Shown: positions 33,156 to 45,603, counted from the stretch's first letter. The stretch: 64,000 nt of DNA from Schinkia azotoformans LMG 9581 (GCF_000307855.1 NZ_AJLR01000045.1:140981-204980), one strand, 5' to 3'. Notes: generated by a model from the sequence alone, not told the origin. Numbers and translations: made by a program.

Positions 33156-34475
33156 ATGAGTGGACAAAAAAAATATCGTATTGAAACATTAGGAATTCAT
33201 GGTGGATTACAATTAGATGAAGGGACTCGTGCACAAGGAACAGCTATCTACCCTTCTAATGCATATTTATTTAAAGATGCAGATCATGCTGCTAATTTAT
33301 TTAATTTATCTGAGCCTGGCTACATATATACAAGAATTCATAACCCTACTTGCACTGTTTTTGAGGAAAGAATTGCTCTATTAGAAGGCGGAGTTGGAGC
33401 ACTTTCTGTAGCAAGTGGTTCTTCAGCTATTACATTAGCAATTCTAAATATTGCTGGTGCTGGCGATGAGATTGTTGCAGCATCCAATCTTTATGGTGGA
33501 ACTTACAATCTGTTTGCTCAAACATTACCGAAATACGGAATTACTGTGAAACTAGTTGACCCAACTGATCCAGAAAACTTCAAAGCAGCGATTACAGATA
33601 AAACAAAAGCCATTTTCGCTGAAACAATTGGAAACCCTAGCTTATATGTATTAGACATCGAAGCAGTGGCAAATGTTGCCCACGCGGCAGGTATTCCTTT
33701 AATCGTTGATAATACTTTTGCAACACCATACCTTTTAAGACCAATCGAATTTGGAGCTGACATCGTTGTTCATTCAGCAACAAAATGGATCGGTGGAAAT
33801 GGTACGACACTCGGCGGAGTCATTATTGATGGAGGAAAATTTAATTGGAATTCACCGAAGTTCCCAGGCTTTACCGAGCCGGACCCAAGCTATCATGGTC
33901 TAGTTTACGCTGAAGCTATTGGTGCAGCTGCTTATATTATTAAAGCTAGGGTTCAATTATTGCGTGACATTGGTCCGGCATTAAGTCCATTCAATGCATT
34001 CCAACTAAGCTTAGGTTTAGAGACATTACATGTCCGTATGAAAGAACATATCGCAAACACTAGAAAAGTAGTGGGATACTTACAAAACCATCCTGCTGTT
34101 GAGTGGGTATTATATCCGGAACTGGAAAATCACCCTTCACATGCTTATGTTTCAAAATACTTACCAAAGGGTGCTGGTTCAGTAGTTGTATTTGGAATTA
34201 AAGGTGGACGCGAGGCAGGAAGAACCCTAATTAATAACGTAGAGCTTTGGTCGCACGTAGCAAATGTCGGCGATGCTAAGAGCTTAATTATTCATCCTGC
34301 AAGCACTACCCATTCACAATTAAATGAAGAAGACTTGAAAAAATCAGGTGTTTCTGAAGACTTAATCCGTCTATCAATTGGTATTGAAAATATTGACGAT
34401 ATTTTAGAAGATTTAGAGCAAGCAATTGAAAAAGCAACAGGAGTTACTTCAAGCCTAACTAACGCTGCAAAATAG
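33156..34475 (+). CDS. metY: O-acetylhomoserine sulfhydrylase / aminocarboxypropyltransferase
   Basis: I chose the ATG behind AAAAAGGGG; the longer ORF would start inside the riboswitch terminator. The 439-residue Cys/Met-metabolism PLP enzyme has its PLP lysine in VVHSATKWIGGNGTTLGG. SGSSAITLAILNIAGAGDEIV and YTRIHNPT are typical of MetY. It makes homocysteine from O-acetylhomoserine and sulfide. Control by an S-box confirms a role in methionine synthesis. It is followed directly by a second S-box and a methionine importer operon. Confidence 0.94.
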   Translation: MSGQKKYRIETLGIHGGLQLDEGTRAQGTAIYPSNAYLFKDADHAANLFNLSEPGYIYTRIHNPTCTVFEERIALLEGGVGALSVASGSSAITLAILNIAGAGDEIVAASNLYGGTYNLFAQTLPKYGITVKLVDPTDPENFKAAITDKTKAIFAETIGNPSLYVLDIEAVANVAHAAGIPLIVDNTFATPYLLRPIEFGADIVVHSATKWIGGNGTTLGGVIIDGGKFNWNSPKFPGFTEPDPSYHGLVYAEAIGAAAYIIKARVQLLRDIGPALSPFNAFQLSLGLETLHVRMKEHIANTRKVVGYLQNHPAVEWVLYPELENHPSHAYVSKYLPKGAGSVVVFGIKGGREAGRTLINNVELWSHVANVGDAKSLIIHPASTTHSQLNEEDLKKSGVSEDLIRLSIGIENIDDILEDLEQAIEKATGVTSSLTNAAK

Positions 34476-34508
34476 TAAAATATGATTAATAGATGGAAAC
34501 AGTTAACA

Positions 34509-34538
34509 TTGACATAAAGTGGTTATCCATGCTAAACT
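34509..34538 (+). promoter_or_regulatory. SigA promoter of the metNPQ riboswitch transcript
   Basis: TTGACA (34509-34514), 18 bases, TAAACT (34533-34538), about 40 bases before the second SAM-I element. Confidence 0.6.
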
Positions 34539-34578
34539 TTCAAACATGCTAATATTTTAATATAATAAATCTTTAAAA

Positions 34579-34709
34579 CTCTTATCAAGAGAGGTGGAGG
34601 GATGTGCCCGATGAAACCCGGCAACCGTCAAGTGACATGGTGCCAATTCACACAGATGAGAGAAAGGAATCTACCAAGCCTTTCTGCCCGTCTGCAGAAA
34701 GGCTCTTTT
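34579..34709 (+). promoter_or_regulatory. SAM-I riboswitch upstream of metNPQ, apparently lacking P4
   Basis: The conserved blocks AGAGAGGTGGAGGGA, GCCCGATGAAACCCGGCAACC and GGTGCCAATTC identify an S-box. P1 forms from CTCTTATC (34579-34586) and GATGAGAG (34655-34662). Only ten bases (34645-34654) separate GGTGCC from the 3' strand of P1, leaving no room for the usual P4 hairpin. A terminator (34677-34687 with 34694-34704, Ts) follows. Confidence 0.9.
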
Positions 34710-34793
34710 ATTATAGCTCTCTTTAAGTTATATTTTAGTACTATGAGTGTTGAAAGGTGTATAATAGCATTTGGAAGAAGGTGAACGTTTAGC

Positions 34794-35819
34794 ATGATAA
34801 CTCTTAAAAATGTCGAAAAGATTTTTAAAACAAAAAATGGTGAAGTAAGAGCTGTTGATCATGTTGATTTACAAATCAACCAAGGTGAAATCTATGGAAT
34901 TATCGGATATAGCGGTGCCGGAAAAAGTACGTTAATTCGGTTATTAAATAGACTAGAACAAGCAACAGCCGGTTCAGTCGAAGTGGCTGGGCAGGATTTG
35001 ACAAAAATAAGAGGGGCTAATTTACGAAAAGCTCGTCAGGAAATTGGAATGATTTTTCAGCATTTCAATTTATTATGGTCAAGAACTGTAAGAGAAAATA
35101 TTGCATTTCCTCTTGAAATAGCAGGTGTAGATAAAGCTGAACGAATGAAGAGAGTAGATGAACTGATTAAGTTGGTTGGTTTAGAAGGCAGGGAAGATGC
35201 CTATCCATCGCAGCTAAGTGGAGGTCAAAAACAAAGAGTCGGGATCGCAAGAGCTTTAGCCAATCGCCCAAAGGTTTTACTTTGTGATGAAGCAACTTCT
35301 GCGTTAGACCCACAAACAACAGATCAAATCTTAGACTTACTTGTGGATATTAATAAAAAACTAGGGCTAACCATTGTTCTAATTACTCATGAAATGCATG
35401 TGATTCGCAAAATTTGTCACAATGTGTCAGTCATGGAAAACGGTAAAATTGTTGAGCAAGGGTCTGTCTTGGAAGTATTCCGTAAGCCGCAACAGCCGAT
35501 TACAAAACGTTTTGTTAATCAAGTGACAGAGCCTGAGGAAACAAAAGAAACAATTGAACATGTATTAAAGAAATATCCAGATGGTCAAGTTATCCAGTTA
35601 ACATTTGTTGGGGATGATGCTGAGCAGCCGCTGATCAATCAATTAATCCGTAAATTTACAATTAATATAAATATTCTTCAAGGGAAAATTTCGCAAACGC
35701 AGAGTGGTGCATATGGGACATTATTTATCCATCTTGATGGAAGTCCGGATGAAATCAAGGAAGCGATCACCTTTATAAGAAGTCATAAAGTTGATGTGGA
35801 GGTGATTGACCATGCTTGA
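34794..35819 (+). CDS. metN: Methionine ABC transporter ATP-binding protein
   Basis: The 341-residue protein has Walker A GYSGAGKST, signature LSGGQKQRVGIARAL, Walker B VLLCDEATSALD and the switch histidine in ITHEMHVI. The C-terminal NIL domain (about residues 265-341) is the regulatory methionine-sensing domain of MetN. It powers MetNPQ import of L- and D-methionine. Control by the upstream S-box fits. It overlaps the permease gene by 8 bases. Confidence 0.96.
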   Translation: MITLKNVEKIFKTKNGEVRAVDHVDLQINQGEIYGIIGYSGAGKSTLIRLLNRLEQATAGSVEVAGQDLTKIRGANLRKARQEIGMIFQHFNLLWSRTVRENIAFPLEIAGVDKAERMKRVDELIKLVGLEGREDAYPSQLSGGQKQRVGIARALANRPKVLLCDEATSALDPQTTDQILDLLVDINKKLGLTIVLITHEMHVIRKICHNVSVMENGKIVEQGSVLEVFRKPQQPITKRFVNQVTEPEETKETIEHVLKKYPDGQVIQLTFVGDDAEQPLINQLIRKFTININILQGKISQTQSGAYGTLFIHLDGSPDEIKEAITFIRSHKVDVEVIDHA

Positions 35820-36480
35820 GACATTACTTCCGAATGTAAAATGGCCTAAAATGTGGGAAGCGACTGTCGAAACATTATATATGACAGGTATTTCAGTATT
35901 TGCTACATTTATTATTGGAATAGTCCTCGGTTTGCTGTTATTTTTAACTGCGAAGGGTAATATTTGGGAGAATAAAACGATTAACTCGATCGTAGCTGCA
36001 TTAGTCAATATATTTAGATCGATACCGTTTATTATCCTTATTATATTACTGATTCCTTTTACAAAGTTTTTAATTGGCACAATGCTTGGTGCGAACGCTG
36101 CCTTGCCAGCCCTTATCATTGGTGCAGCCCCATTCTATGCAAGGATGGTGGAAATCGCCTTACGTGAAATAGATAAAGGGGTCTTAGAAGCAGCGCGGGC
36201 AATGGGAGCAAAAACAAGCACGATCATTTTTAAAGTATTATTACCGGAGTCCATGCCGGCTCTTATATCAGGGATTACAGTAACTGCCATTGCCCTTGTC
36301 GGATATACAGCGATGGCTGGTGTTGTAGGTGCAGGCGGACTTGGAAACCTAGCCTATTTGGAAGGATTCCAACGCAATCATAATGATGTAACTATTTTTT
36401 CAACGATATTAATTTTAGTAATTGTATTTATCATTCAGTTTATTGGTGACGTAGTCACTTCTAAAATAGATAAAAGATAA
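35812..36480 (+). CDS. metP: Methionine ABC transporter permease
   Basis: I chose the second in-frame ATG because GGAGGTGATTGACC sits at the correct distance (222 residues). The protein has five membrane helices and the ABC permease EAA loop (EAARAMGAKTSTIIFKVLLPES). It is of MetI/MetP type. It overlaps metN and is followed after 20 bases by the binding-protein gene. Confidence 0.95.
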   Translation: MLETLLPNVKWPKMWEATVETLYMTGISVFATFIIGIVLGLLLFLTAKGNIWENKTINSIVAALVNIFRSIPFIILIILLIPFTKFLIGTMLGANAALPALIIGAAPFYARMVEIALREIDKGVLEAARAMGAKTSTIIFKVLLPESMPALISGITVTAIALVGYTAMAGVVGAGGLGNLAYLEGFQRNHNDVTIFSTILILVIVFIIQFIGDVVTSKIDKR

Positions 36481-36500
36481 AATAATAGGAGGCAAATTAG

Positions 36501-37373
36501 ATGAAGAAACTATTACTTTTAGTTACAACACTTTTTGTAGTTTTTGCTCTTGCAGCTTGTGGTGGAGGCAATGCTAAAAAGGAAGAAGCAACTGGGGGAA
36601 ACCAAGAAGGAACTGCTGAACAAACAGAAAAAACTGAATTAACTAAATTAGTTGTGGGTGCATCAAACGTTCCACATGCTGAAATTTTAGAAGAGGCAGA
36701 GTCTATTTTAGCTGAAAAAGGAATCGAATTAAAAATCGTTCCTTTCCAAGACTATATCTTACCTAATAAAGCGTTAAATGATAAAGAAATTGATGCAAAC
36801 TATTTTCAACATATTCCATACTTAGAAGCGCAAAAGAAAGAATTTGGTTATGACTTCGTCAATGCTGGTGGTATTCATATCGAACCAATCGGTATTTATT
36901 CTAAAAATTATAAGTCACTTGAAGAGCTTCCAGAAGGCGCAAAAATTATTATGAGTAACTCGATCCCTGACCATGGCCGTATTTTATCGATGCTTGAAGA
37001 AAAAGGCTTAATTAAGTTAAAAGAAGGTATTGAAAAAACAACAGCAACTTTAGATGATATTATTGAAAATCCAAAAAAATTAAAGTTTGTTGCTGATGTA
37101 GAACCTGGTTTATTGCCACAAGTGTATAACAATGGTGAAGGGGATGCAGCGTTAATCAATGCTAACTATGCATTAGATGCTGGCTTAGACCCTGCTAAAG
37201 ACCCAATCGCTGTTGAATCACCAGAAAATAACCCATACGTTAACGTGATTGCTGTTCGTAGCGGTGATGAAAGTCGTGAAGAAATCAAAACTTTAGTAGA
37301 AGTTTTACAATCACAAGAAATTGCTGATTTTATTAATGAAAAATACCAAGGTGCAGTTATTCCTGCAAAATAA
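36501..37373 (+). CDS. metQ: Methionine-binding lipoprotein
   Basis: The 290-residue NlpA-family lipoprotein has a signal peptide with lipobox LAAC, then VVGASNVPHAEILEEA and FQDYILPNKALNDKEIDANY, which are the family's ligand-binding motifs. It sits on the outer face of the membrane and delivers methionine to MetNP. The ribosome site is AATAGGAGGCAAATTAG. It is the last gene of metNPQ. Confidence 0.96.
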   Translation: MKKLLLLVTTLFVVFALAACGGGNAKKEEATGGNQEGTAEQTEKTELTKLVVGASNVPHAEILEEAESILAEKGIELKIVPFQDYILPNKALNDKEIDANYFQHIPYLEAQKKEFGYDFVNAGGIHIEPIGIYSKNYKSLEELPEGAKIIMSNSIPDHGRILSMLEEKGLIKLKEGIEKTTATLDDIIENPKKLKFVADVEPGLLPQVYNNGEGDAALINANYALDAGLDPAKDPIAVESPENNPYVNVIAVRSGDESREEIKTLVEVLQSQEIADFINEKYQGAVIPAK

Positions 37374-37380
37374 AAAGTAA

Positions 37381-37421
37381 AAATAGACATGAGGATGTTG
37401 AAACTATCCTCATGTCTATTT
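37381..37421 (+). terminator. Inverted repeat / terminator after metQ
   Basis: AAATAGACATGAGGAT (37381-37396) pairs perfectly with ATCCTCATGTCTATTT (37406-37421). The T run is short, but the stem is long. Confidence 0.75.
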
Positions 37422-37529
37422 GTGCTGGATGCATGTTTTATCGAATATTACAAAAACTAGAAGAAATAGTGGGAATATACTTTTTAAACATTTTAGTATA
37501 AAAAGTATCATTAACAAAATAACTCATGG

Positions 37530-37558
37530 TTGATAAGTATTATCTTTTGGTATAGAAT
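37530..37558 (+). promoter_or_regulatory. suf promoter overlapped by a Fur-box-like sequence
   Basis: TTGATA (37530-37535), 17 bases and TAGAAT (37553-37558) form the promoter. TGATAAGTATTATCT (37531-37545) matches the 15-bp Fur box TGATAATNATTATCA at 12 of 14 defined positions and covers the -35. This suggests iron-dependent repression of sufCDSUB. Confidence 0.5.
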
Positions 37559-37642
37559 TAGAATGAGAATAGATTGAGAATGAAAGCTCCTTTTATAAAA
37601 ACGTTGTAAATAAAGGGACTAGTATAATATGGAGGTATTAAA

Positions 37643-38425
37643 ATGTCATCTACTTTATCAATTAAAGATCTACATGTTGAGATTGAGGGAAAAGAAATTT
37701 TAAAAGGTGTGAACCTTGAAGTGAAGGGTGGAGAGATTCATGCGATCATGGGTCCAAACGGAACGGGTAAATCAACCCTTGCCTCGGCAATCATGGGACA
37801 TCCTAAATATACGGTAACTAAAGGTAGTATAACATTAGATGGACAGAATGTGCTAGAGATGGCAGTAGATGAGCGTGCTCGTGCGGGCTTGTTTTTGGGT
37901 ATGCAATATCCAAGTGAAATCACGGGTGTTACAAATTCCGACTTTTTAAGATCTGCAATAAATGCTCGTCGTGGTGAAGGAAATGAAATTTCATTAATGA
38001 AATTTATTAAGTCTATGGACAAAACAATGCAGTTTTTAGATATGGATATTAATATGGCTCAACGCTACTTAAATGAAGGTTTCTCTGGTGGAGAGAAAAA
38101 GCGAAATGAAATTTTACAATTAATGATGTTAGAGCCAAAAATTGCTATTTTAGACGAAATTGACTCTGGTCTAGATATTGATGCGTTAAAGGTTGTTTCA
38201 AAAGGAATTAACGAAATGCGCGGAGAAAACTTTGGCTGTCTAATGATCACTCACTATCAACGCTTATTAAACTATATTACACCTGATGTTGTTCATGTTA
38301 TGATGCAAGGCCGTGTTGTTAAAACTGGCGGTGCTGAACTGGCTGAGCGTTTGGAAGCAGAAGGATACGATTGGATCAAAAAGGAACTAGGAATCGAAGA
38401 CGAAACAGTGGAGACAGAAGCGTAA
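37643..38425 (+). CDS. sufC: Fe-S cluster assembly ATPase SufC
   Basis: The 260-residue ABC-type ATPase has Walker A GPNGTGKST, signature FSGGEKKRNEIL and Walker B IAILDEIDSGLD. It forms the SufBCD scaffold complex that builds Fe-S clusters. It is the first gene of sufC-sufD-sufS-sufU-sufB, the Bacillus order. The ribosome site is TATGGAGGTATTAAA. Confidence 0.97.
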   Translation: MSSTLSIKDLHVEIEGKEILKGVNLEVKGGEIHAIMGPNGTGKSTLASAIMGHPKYTVTKGSITLDGQNVLEMAVDERARAGLFLGMQYPSEITGVTNSDFLRSAINARRGEGNEISLMKFIKSMDKTMQFLDMDINMAQRYLNEGFSGGEKKRNEILQLMMLEPKIAILDEIDSGLDIDALKVVSKGINEMRGENFGCLMITHYQRLLNYITPDVVHVMMQGRVVKTGGAELAERLEAEGYDWIKKELGIEDETVETEA

Positions 38426-38446
38426 TAGCAGTGAGGAGGAATTTTG

Positions 38447-41425
<2,979 letters not shown>

Positions 41426-41469
41426 GAATCAGCTTTTCTCTTACACCCAATTTAGGAGGGGATATTAAG

Positions 41470-42867
41470 ATGGCAAAGAAAATGCCGGAGATCGGCGATT
41501 ATAAATATGGCTTTAAAGATAAAGACGTTTCTATTTTCAGATCGAAGCGTGGATTAACAGAAGAAATCGTAACAGAAATTTCAAAAATGAAAAAAGAACC
41601 ACAATGGATGTTAGATTTTCGCTTAAAATCTCTAGAATTATTTTACAAAATGCCGATGCCACAATGGGGCGGGGATTTAAGCGAGTTAAACTTCGATGAA
41701 ATTACGTATTATGTTAAGCCTTCAGAGAAGTCCGAGAAATCTTGGGATGAGGTTCCTGAAGAAATTAAGAATACGTTTGATAAACTAGGTATTCCTGAAG
41801 CAGAGCAAAAATATTTAGCAGGGGTTTCTGCTCAATATGAATCTGAGGTTGTTTATCATAATATGAAGGAAGACCTTGAAAAACTAGGTATTGTTTTTAA
41901 AGATACTGATTCTGCATTAAAAGAAAATGAAGATATCTTTAGAAAATATTTCGGGACAGTTGTCCCGCCTGCAGATAATAAATTTGCAGCCCTTAATTCA
42001 GCTGTATGGTCTGGTGGTTCCTTTATCTATGTACCGAAAGGTGTAAAGGTAGATACACCGCTGCAAGCGTATTTCCGTATTAACTCTGAGAATATGGGAC
42101 AATTTGAACGTACACTCATTATCGTTGATGATGATGCATCGGTTCATTACGTTGAAGGCTGTACAGCACCAGTTTATACAACAAACTCCCTTCATAGTGC
42201 GGTTGTAGAAATTATCGTTGGTAAAAATGCATACTGCCGTTATACAACAATTCAAAACTGGGCAAATAACGTTTTCAACCTTGTTACAAAGCGTACAACA
42301 GTTGATGCCTACGGTACAATGGAATGGGTTGATGGCAACATCGGTTCTAAGCTGACAATGAAATATCCAGCCTGTATTTTGAAAGGTGAAGGCGCACGTG
42401 GTCTTACACTTTCAATTGCGATTGCTGGTAAAGGACAGCATCAGGATGCTGGTGCGAAGATGATTCACCTAGCACCGAATACTTCATCCACTATTGTTTC
42501 TAAGTCCATCTCTAAGCATGGCGGAAACGTAACCTATCGTGGTGTCGTACACTTTGGCAAAAAGGCTGATGGCTCTCGTTCAAACGTTGAATGTGACACA
42601 TTGATTATGGATAATAAATCAAAATCAGATACAATTCCATACAATGAAGTTCATACAGAAAATATTTCGCTTGAACACGAAGCGAAAGTTTCAAAAGTAT
42701 CAGAAGAACAGCTCTTCTACCTAATGAGCAGAGGTATTTCAGAACAAGAAGCTACAGAAATGATCGTAATGGGCTTTATCGAACCATTTACACGTGAACT
42801 TCCAATGGAATATGCGGTTGAAATGAATCGTTTGATCAAGTTTGAGATGGAAGGCAGCATTGGCTAA
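41470..42867 (+). CDS. sufB: Fe-S cluster assembly protein SufB
   Basis: The 465-residue scaffold subunit has [30 protein letters not shown] and [18 protein letters not shown]. It is full length and ends in the usual EMEGSIG. It is the last gene of the operon and the last chromosomal gene before the prophage, whose boundary lies immediately behind the stop codon, so insertion leaves SufB intact. Confidence 0.97.
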   Translation: MAKKMPEIGDYKYGFKDKDVSIFRSKRGLTEEIVTEISKMKKEPQWMLDFRLKSLELFYKMPMPQWGGDLSELNFDEITYYVKPSEKSEKSWDEVPEEIKNTFDKLGIPEAEQKYLAGVSAQYESEVVYHNMKEDLEKLGIVFKDTDSALKENEDIFRKYFGTVVPPADNKFAALNSAVWSGGSFIYVPKGVKVDTPLQAYFRINSENMGQFERTLIIVDDDASVHYVEGCTAPVYTTNSLHSAVVEIIVGKNAYCRYTTIQNWANNVFNLVTKRTTVDAYGTMEWVDGNIGSKLTMKYPACILKGEGARGLTLSIAIAGKGQHQDAGAKMIHLAPNTSSTIVSKSISKHGGNVTYRGVVHFGKKADGSRSNVECDTLIMDNKSKSDTIPYNEVHTENISLEHEAKVSKVSEEQLFYLMSRGISEQEATEMIVMGFIEPFTRELPMEYAVEMNRLIKFEMEGSIG

Positions 42868-42934
42868 ACCTTGATAGACAAGGGCTTTGTGGTGATATTT
42901 TAATGTGTTGCCCACCATTTGCCCACCAAGGTAA
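42868..42934. other. Candidate attL region with integrase-site repeats
   Basis: Directly after sufB lies the short palindrome CCTTG-ATAGA-CAAGG (42869-42883). It is followed by two TTGCCCACCA direct repeats (42908-42917 and 42919-42928) with an 11-bp period, then the integrase stop codon. Tandem repeats of this kind beside an AP2-type integrase gene are typical arm-type binding sites. The exact core cannot be set without attR. Confidence 0.55.
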
Positions 42935-44122
42935 TTAAAACTTAATATATTGAGAGTAGAGTTCCAATGCTTCATTCTCAATTTTTTCAGTAATGTGTAA
43001 ATACGTATCTGCGGTGACTTTCGTACTGGCATGTCCGAGTCGCTCGGATACGTATTTTATATTTGCCCCTGCTTCTAATAAATGAACGGCATGCGAGTGC
43101 CTCAGAGCATGAGGGGATAATACAGGAAGATCTGTCCGCTTGCATACTTCCTTGAAATACTCTCTTACAACGTTTGTTCTTAACCACCGACCATCATGTT
43201 GGTGAAACATAACATTGTCTTTTGAAGCTTTATAATTCTTATAGCGGAGAATAACCTCATTTTGATTAATTTTATGTTTTTTCAATAACTTAACTGTTTG
43301 CTCATCTAATTTAACTATCCGCACACTTTTTAATGATTTTGGAGTTGAAATGTACGGTGTTGAATTTAAAGGATAAACAAGCGTTTTGGTAATACTTATT
43401 GATTTTTCTTTTTCGTTGAAATCATCCCATGTTAGTGCAAGGGCTTCTCCAATCCGAATACCGGTGCGAGCCATCAACGAGAATAGTACATAATATTGAA
43501 TTGAGTGTTTATATTTTGCATTCTTTTGTGGTGTTTTTAAAGAGTTCAAGAATTTTTCAAGTTGTTCTTTTGAAAAATACTGAACACGGTTAGTATTTTC
43601 AACATCCTTTGGTATCTTAATTTTTTGAATTGGATTTTCTCGAATAATATGAAACTCATGAACTGCATCATGTATAGCTGAACTAAAAATGCTGTGTATC
43701 CGGCGCACGGTTCCTTCGCTATAGTGGTCACGGAGTTCATTTATCCATTTTTGATATTCTGTCCTTGTTATGTCTTTAAGTCGATATTTTCCCCATCGCG
43801 GTAAAATGTTCAATCTAACATTACGTTCCTGAACGGAGTACGTGATCGGTTTGACGTTAGGCTTCTTAAAAACTTCTAGCCATTCGCTAAAGTAATTAAG
43901 AACAACCTCATTTCCATTTTCGGCAAAGCCAAACTGATTGATCTTTAATTCTTCTTCTGCAGCTGCCAGTTGTGCTTCTTTCTTAGATGTAAAACCGCCT
44001 TTAGATTTCTCTTTTGTTTTCCCGGTTTGCCGGTCTACATATTTAATTCTGTACTCCCATTTTGCCCCACATGTACATTTCTTCTTTTCGCATGTACATC
44101 CGCGTTTTCGAAAACTAGCCAT
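42935..44122 (-). CDS. int: Phage tyrosine integrase
   Basis: The 395-residue protein starts at the ATG behind AAAGGAGTGATTTAC. A basic N terminus with four cysteines (C9, C11, C16, C18 in GCTCEKKKCTCGAKW) leads into an AP2-like arm-binding domain, a core-binding domain (about 70-165), and the catalytic domain with R223 (TGIRIGE), H338 and R341 (HALRHSH), H364 (LGHAS) and the nucleophile Y374 (ADTYLHI). All catalytic residues are present. The cysteine cluster could bind zinc. It catalyses integration and excision at the sufB site. Confidence 0.95.
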   Translation of the reverse strand: MASFRKRGCTCEKKKCTCGAKWEYRIKYVDRQTGKTKEKSKGGFTSKKEAQLAAAEEELKINQFGFAENGNEVVLNYFSEWLEVFKKPNVKPITYSVQERNVRLNILPRWGKYRLKDITRTEYQKWINELRDHYSEGTVRRIHSIFSSAIHDAVHEFHIIRENPIQKIKIPKDVENTNRVQYFSKEQLEKFLNSLKTPQKNAKYKHSIQYYVLFSLMARTGIRIGEALALTWDDFNEKEKSISITKTLVYPLNSTPYISTPKSLKSVRIVKLDEQTVKLLKKHKINQNEVILRYKNYKASKDNVMFHQHDGRWLRTNVVREYFKEVCKRTDLPVLSPHALRHSHAVHLLEAGANIKYVSERLGHASTKVTADTYLHITEKIENEALELYSQYIKF

Positions 44123-44148
44123 GTAAATCACTCCTTTATTTGCAAACA

Positions 44149-44182
44149 AGAGCAGACAAATGAGCCTGCTCTTGCTGTTTTT
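44149..44182. terminator. Inverted repeat between the integrase and Fic genes
   Basis: AGAGCAG pairs with CTGCTCT, with Ts on the right. It could end leftward transcription of the repressor-Fic unit, but the leftward T run is weak. Confidence 0.4.
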
Positions 44183-44212
44183 AATTAATTAGCGCTAGTT
44201 AATTAATTCATT

Positions 44213-44929
44213 TTATTCCATTGTTTCTGGTGGGATCTGTTTATTTTCTTTATTTTGAAATCTACGATGGCGTTCTTGTTCTTCTGCCAACATTTTTTCC
44301 ATGAATAGGGTAAACTGTGTTACATCTTGTTCGGATAATAAACGTAAATAAGTCGCTTTATCATTGCTGTTAATGATGAGTGGTTCGAAATCATGCTGCA
44401 AAAGAGAGTAGTTCATCACCATTCGTCCTGTACGCCCATTCCCATCTGCGAATGGATGAATCCGTTCAAAAGCAATGTGAGCTTCCGCAATTATGCTCCA
44501 TTTTTCTTTCGAAGATGTTGCATTGTCTAAACGATAGTTGAGATTATCCACCCATTGTTGCATAAGTAGAGGTGTTTCCTGTACGCTTGCTGTCATGAAA
44601 TCAGCACCCACAATCGCATTTTCAACAGACTTAAATTGTCCTCGATCGTATTGCAGACGATCCATTAATAAAGAATGAATTTCTTTAACTGTATGCAGTT
44701 GGAGCGGCTCATTGTGTGCTAATGCTTTAAGTACATAGTGGAATGCCTGTTCATGATTTTTGATCTCATACACTTCTCTTAAATCAAGACTGCGGTTACT
44801 TGATACTTGATTGTGCAGAATGATAGAAATCGTTTCTGCCAATGTAATTGTGTTGCCTTCTATTGCAGAAGAATGATGCGCCATTCGTACAAGGATGTCG
44901 TCTAGGTATTCTTTGGACCACTGTTTCAT
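44213..44929 (-). CDS. Fic-domain protein
   Basis: The 238-residue product starts at the ATG behind AAAGGAGGAATTGAA. The full Fic motif HPFADGNGRTGR (H158) predicts AMPylation or a related nucleotidyl transfer onto a protein. The N terminus carries the self-inhibition motif S-x3-E-G (S20 to G25 in HHSSAIEGN), so it is a class II-like, intramolecularly restrained enzyme and needs no separate antitoxin. It starts 17 bases after the CI repressor gene and is therefore probably expressed in the lysogen. The target is unknown. Confidence 0.92.
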   Translation of the reverse strand: MKQWSKEYLDDILVRMAHHSSAIEGNTITLAETISIILHNQVSSNRSLDLREVYEIKNHEQAFHYVLKALAHNEPLQLHTVKEIHSLLMDRLQYDRGQFKSVENAIVGADFMTASVQETPLLMQQWVDNLNYRLDNATSSKEKWSIIAEAHIAFERIHPFADGNGRTGRMVMNYSLLQHDFEPLIINSNDKATYLRLLSEQDVTQFTLFMEKMLAEEQERHRRFQNKENKQIPPETME

Positions 44930-44946
44930 TTTCAATTCCTCCTTTC

Positions 44947-45603
44947 TTAAGATAAGTCCCTTGTTACACGTACCGCTTTTCCGATGATTCTTACGGGGTT
45001 GTTTTCATCAACAATGATGGGACTATGTATCGGATTATCTGGCATCAACATGATATAGTCGCCTTGTTTGCGTATTCTTTTCAAGGTTGCTTCTGTATCA
45101 CCATTAACAAGCACAGCCGCAATCTGCCCGTATTCCACTTCCGGTTGTTCACGTATAAGTACATGTGACCCATCAGGTATCGTTGGCTCCATGGAATCGC
45201 CTTTAGCTTCGAGATAAAAAATATTTCCACTAGGTAAGGTATCCGGGGACTCGTACCGGTATCCCTTTAAATTTTGTTCTGCCAACAGGGGATCCCCACA
45301 AGCGATGGTGCCCAGAATCGGTACAGGTACGGTCATGGGTGCGACAGGGATTAGGTTGCTGGGATTTCCATCTGTTTGTTTGAAGCTAGGGTCTATTTCA
45401 GATTTTGGTACTCCAAACGCTTCTGATAGTTTCTCTACGTTTCCGGGACTAATTAATGTTCTGCAATTTATATAGTCAGAAAGCGTGCTTTTTGAAATAC
45501 CTGATTTTTCACTAAGTTTCAGTTGGGTCCATCCCCTAGCGGTTCTTAATCGCGTTATATTATCTGATATTTGCTTTTTTAAAGGTAAGTCTCGATCGAT
45601 CAT
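44947..45603 (-). CDS. CI/LexA-like phage repressor (HTH + S24 peptidase)
   Basis: I chose the ATG behind AAAGGGGGTGATTTA (218 residues); the longer ORF runs through the operator region. The N-terminal XRE helix-turn-helix (about 15-68; TQLKLSEKSGISKSTLSDYI) is followed by a linker and a LexA/UmuD-type serine-lysine peptidase domain: cleavage site C102-G103, S137 in KGDSMEPT and K175 in TEATLKRI. RecA-stimulated self-cleavage should trigger induction. It is transcribed leftward with the Fic gene from a promoter holding its own operator. Confidence 0.93.
   Translation of the reverse strand: MIDRDLPLKKQISDNITRLRTARGWTQLKLSEKSGISKSTLSDYINCRTLISPGNVEKLSEAFGVPKSEIDPSFKQTDGNPSNLIPVAPMTVPVPILGTIACGDPLLAEQNLKGYRYESPDTLPSGNIFYLEAKGDSMEPTIPDGSHVLIREQPEVEYGQIAAVLVNGDTEATLKRIRKQGDYIMLMPDNPIHSPIIVDENNPVRIIGKAVRVTRDLS

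Noticed and set aside
42869..42883. CCTTG/CAAGG palindrome as the sufB terminator
   Set aside because: The stem is only 5 bp and no T run follows directly; it is kept as a possible att core feature instead.
44213..44929. Fic toxin needing a separate antitoxin partner
   Set aside because: The inhibitory S-x3-E-G motif lies in its own N terminus, and the neighbour is the CI repressor, not an antitoxin.
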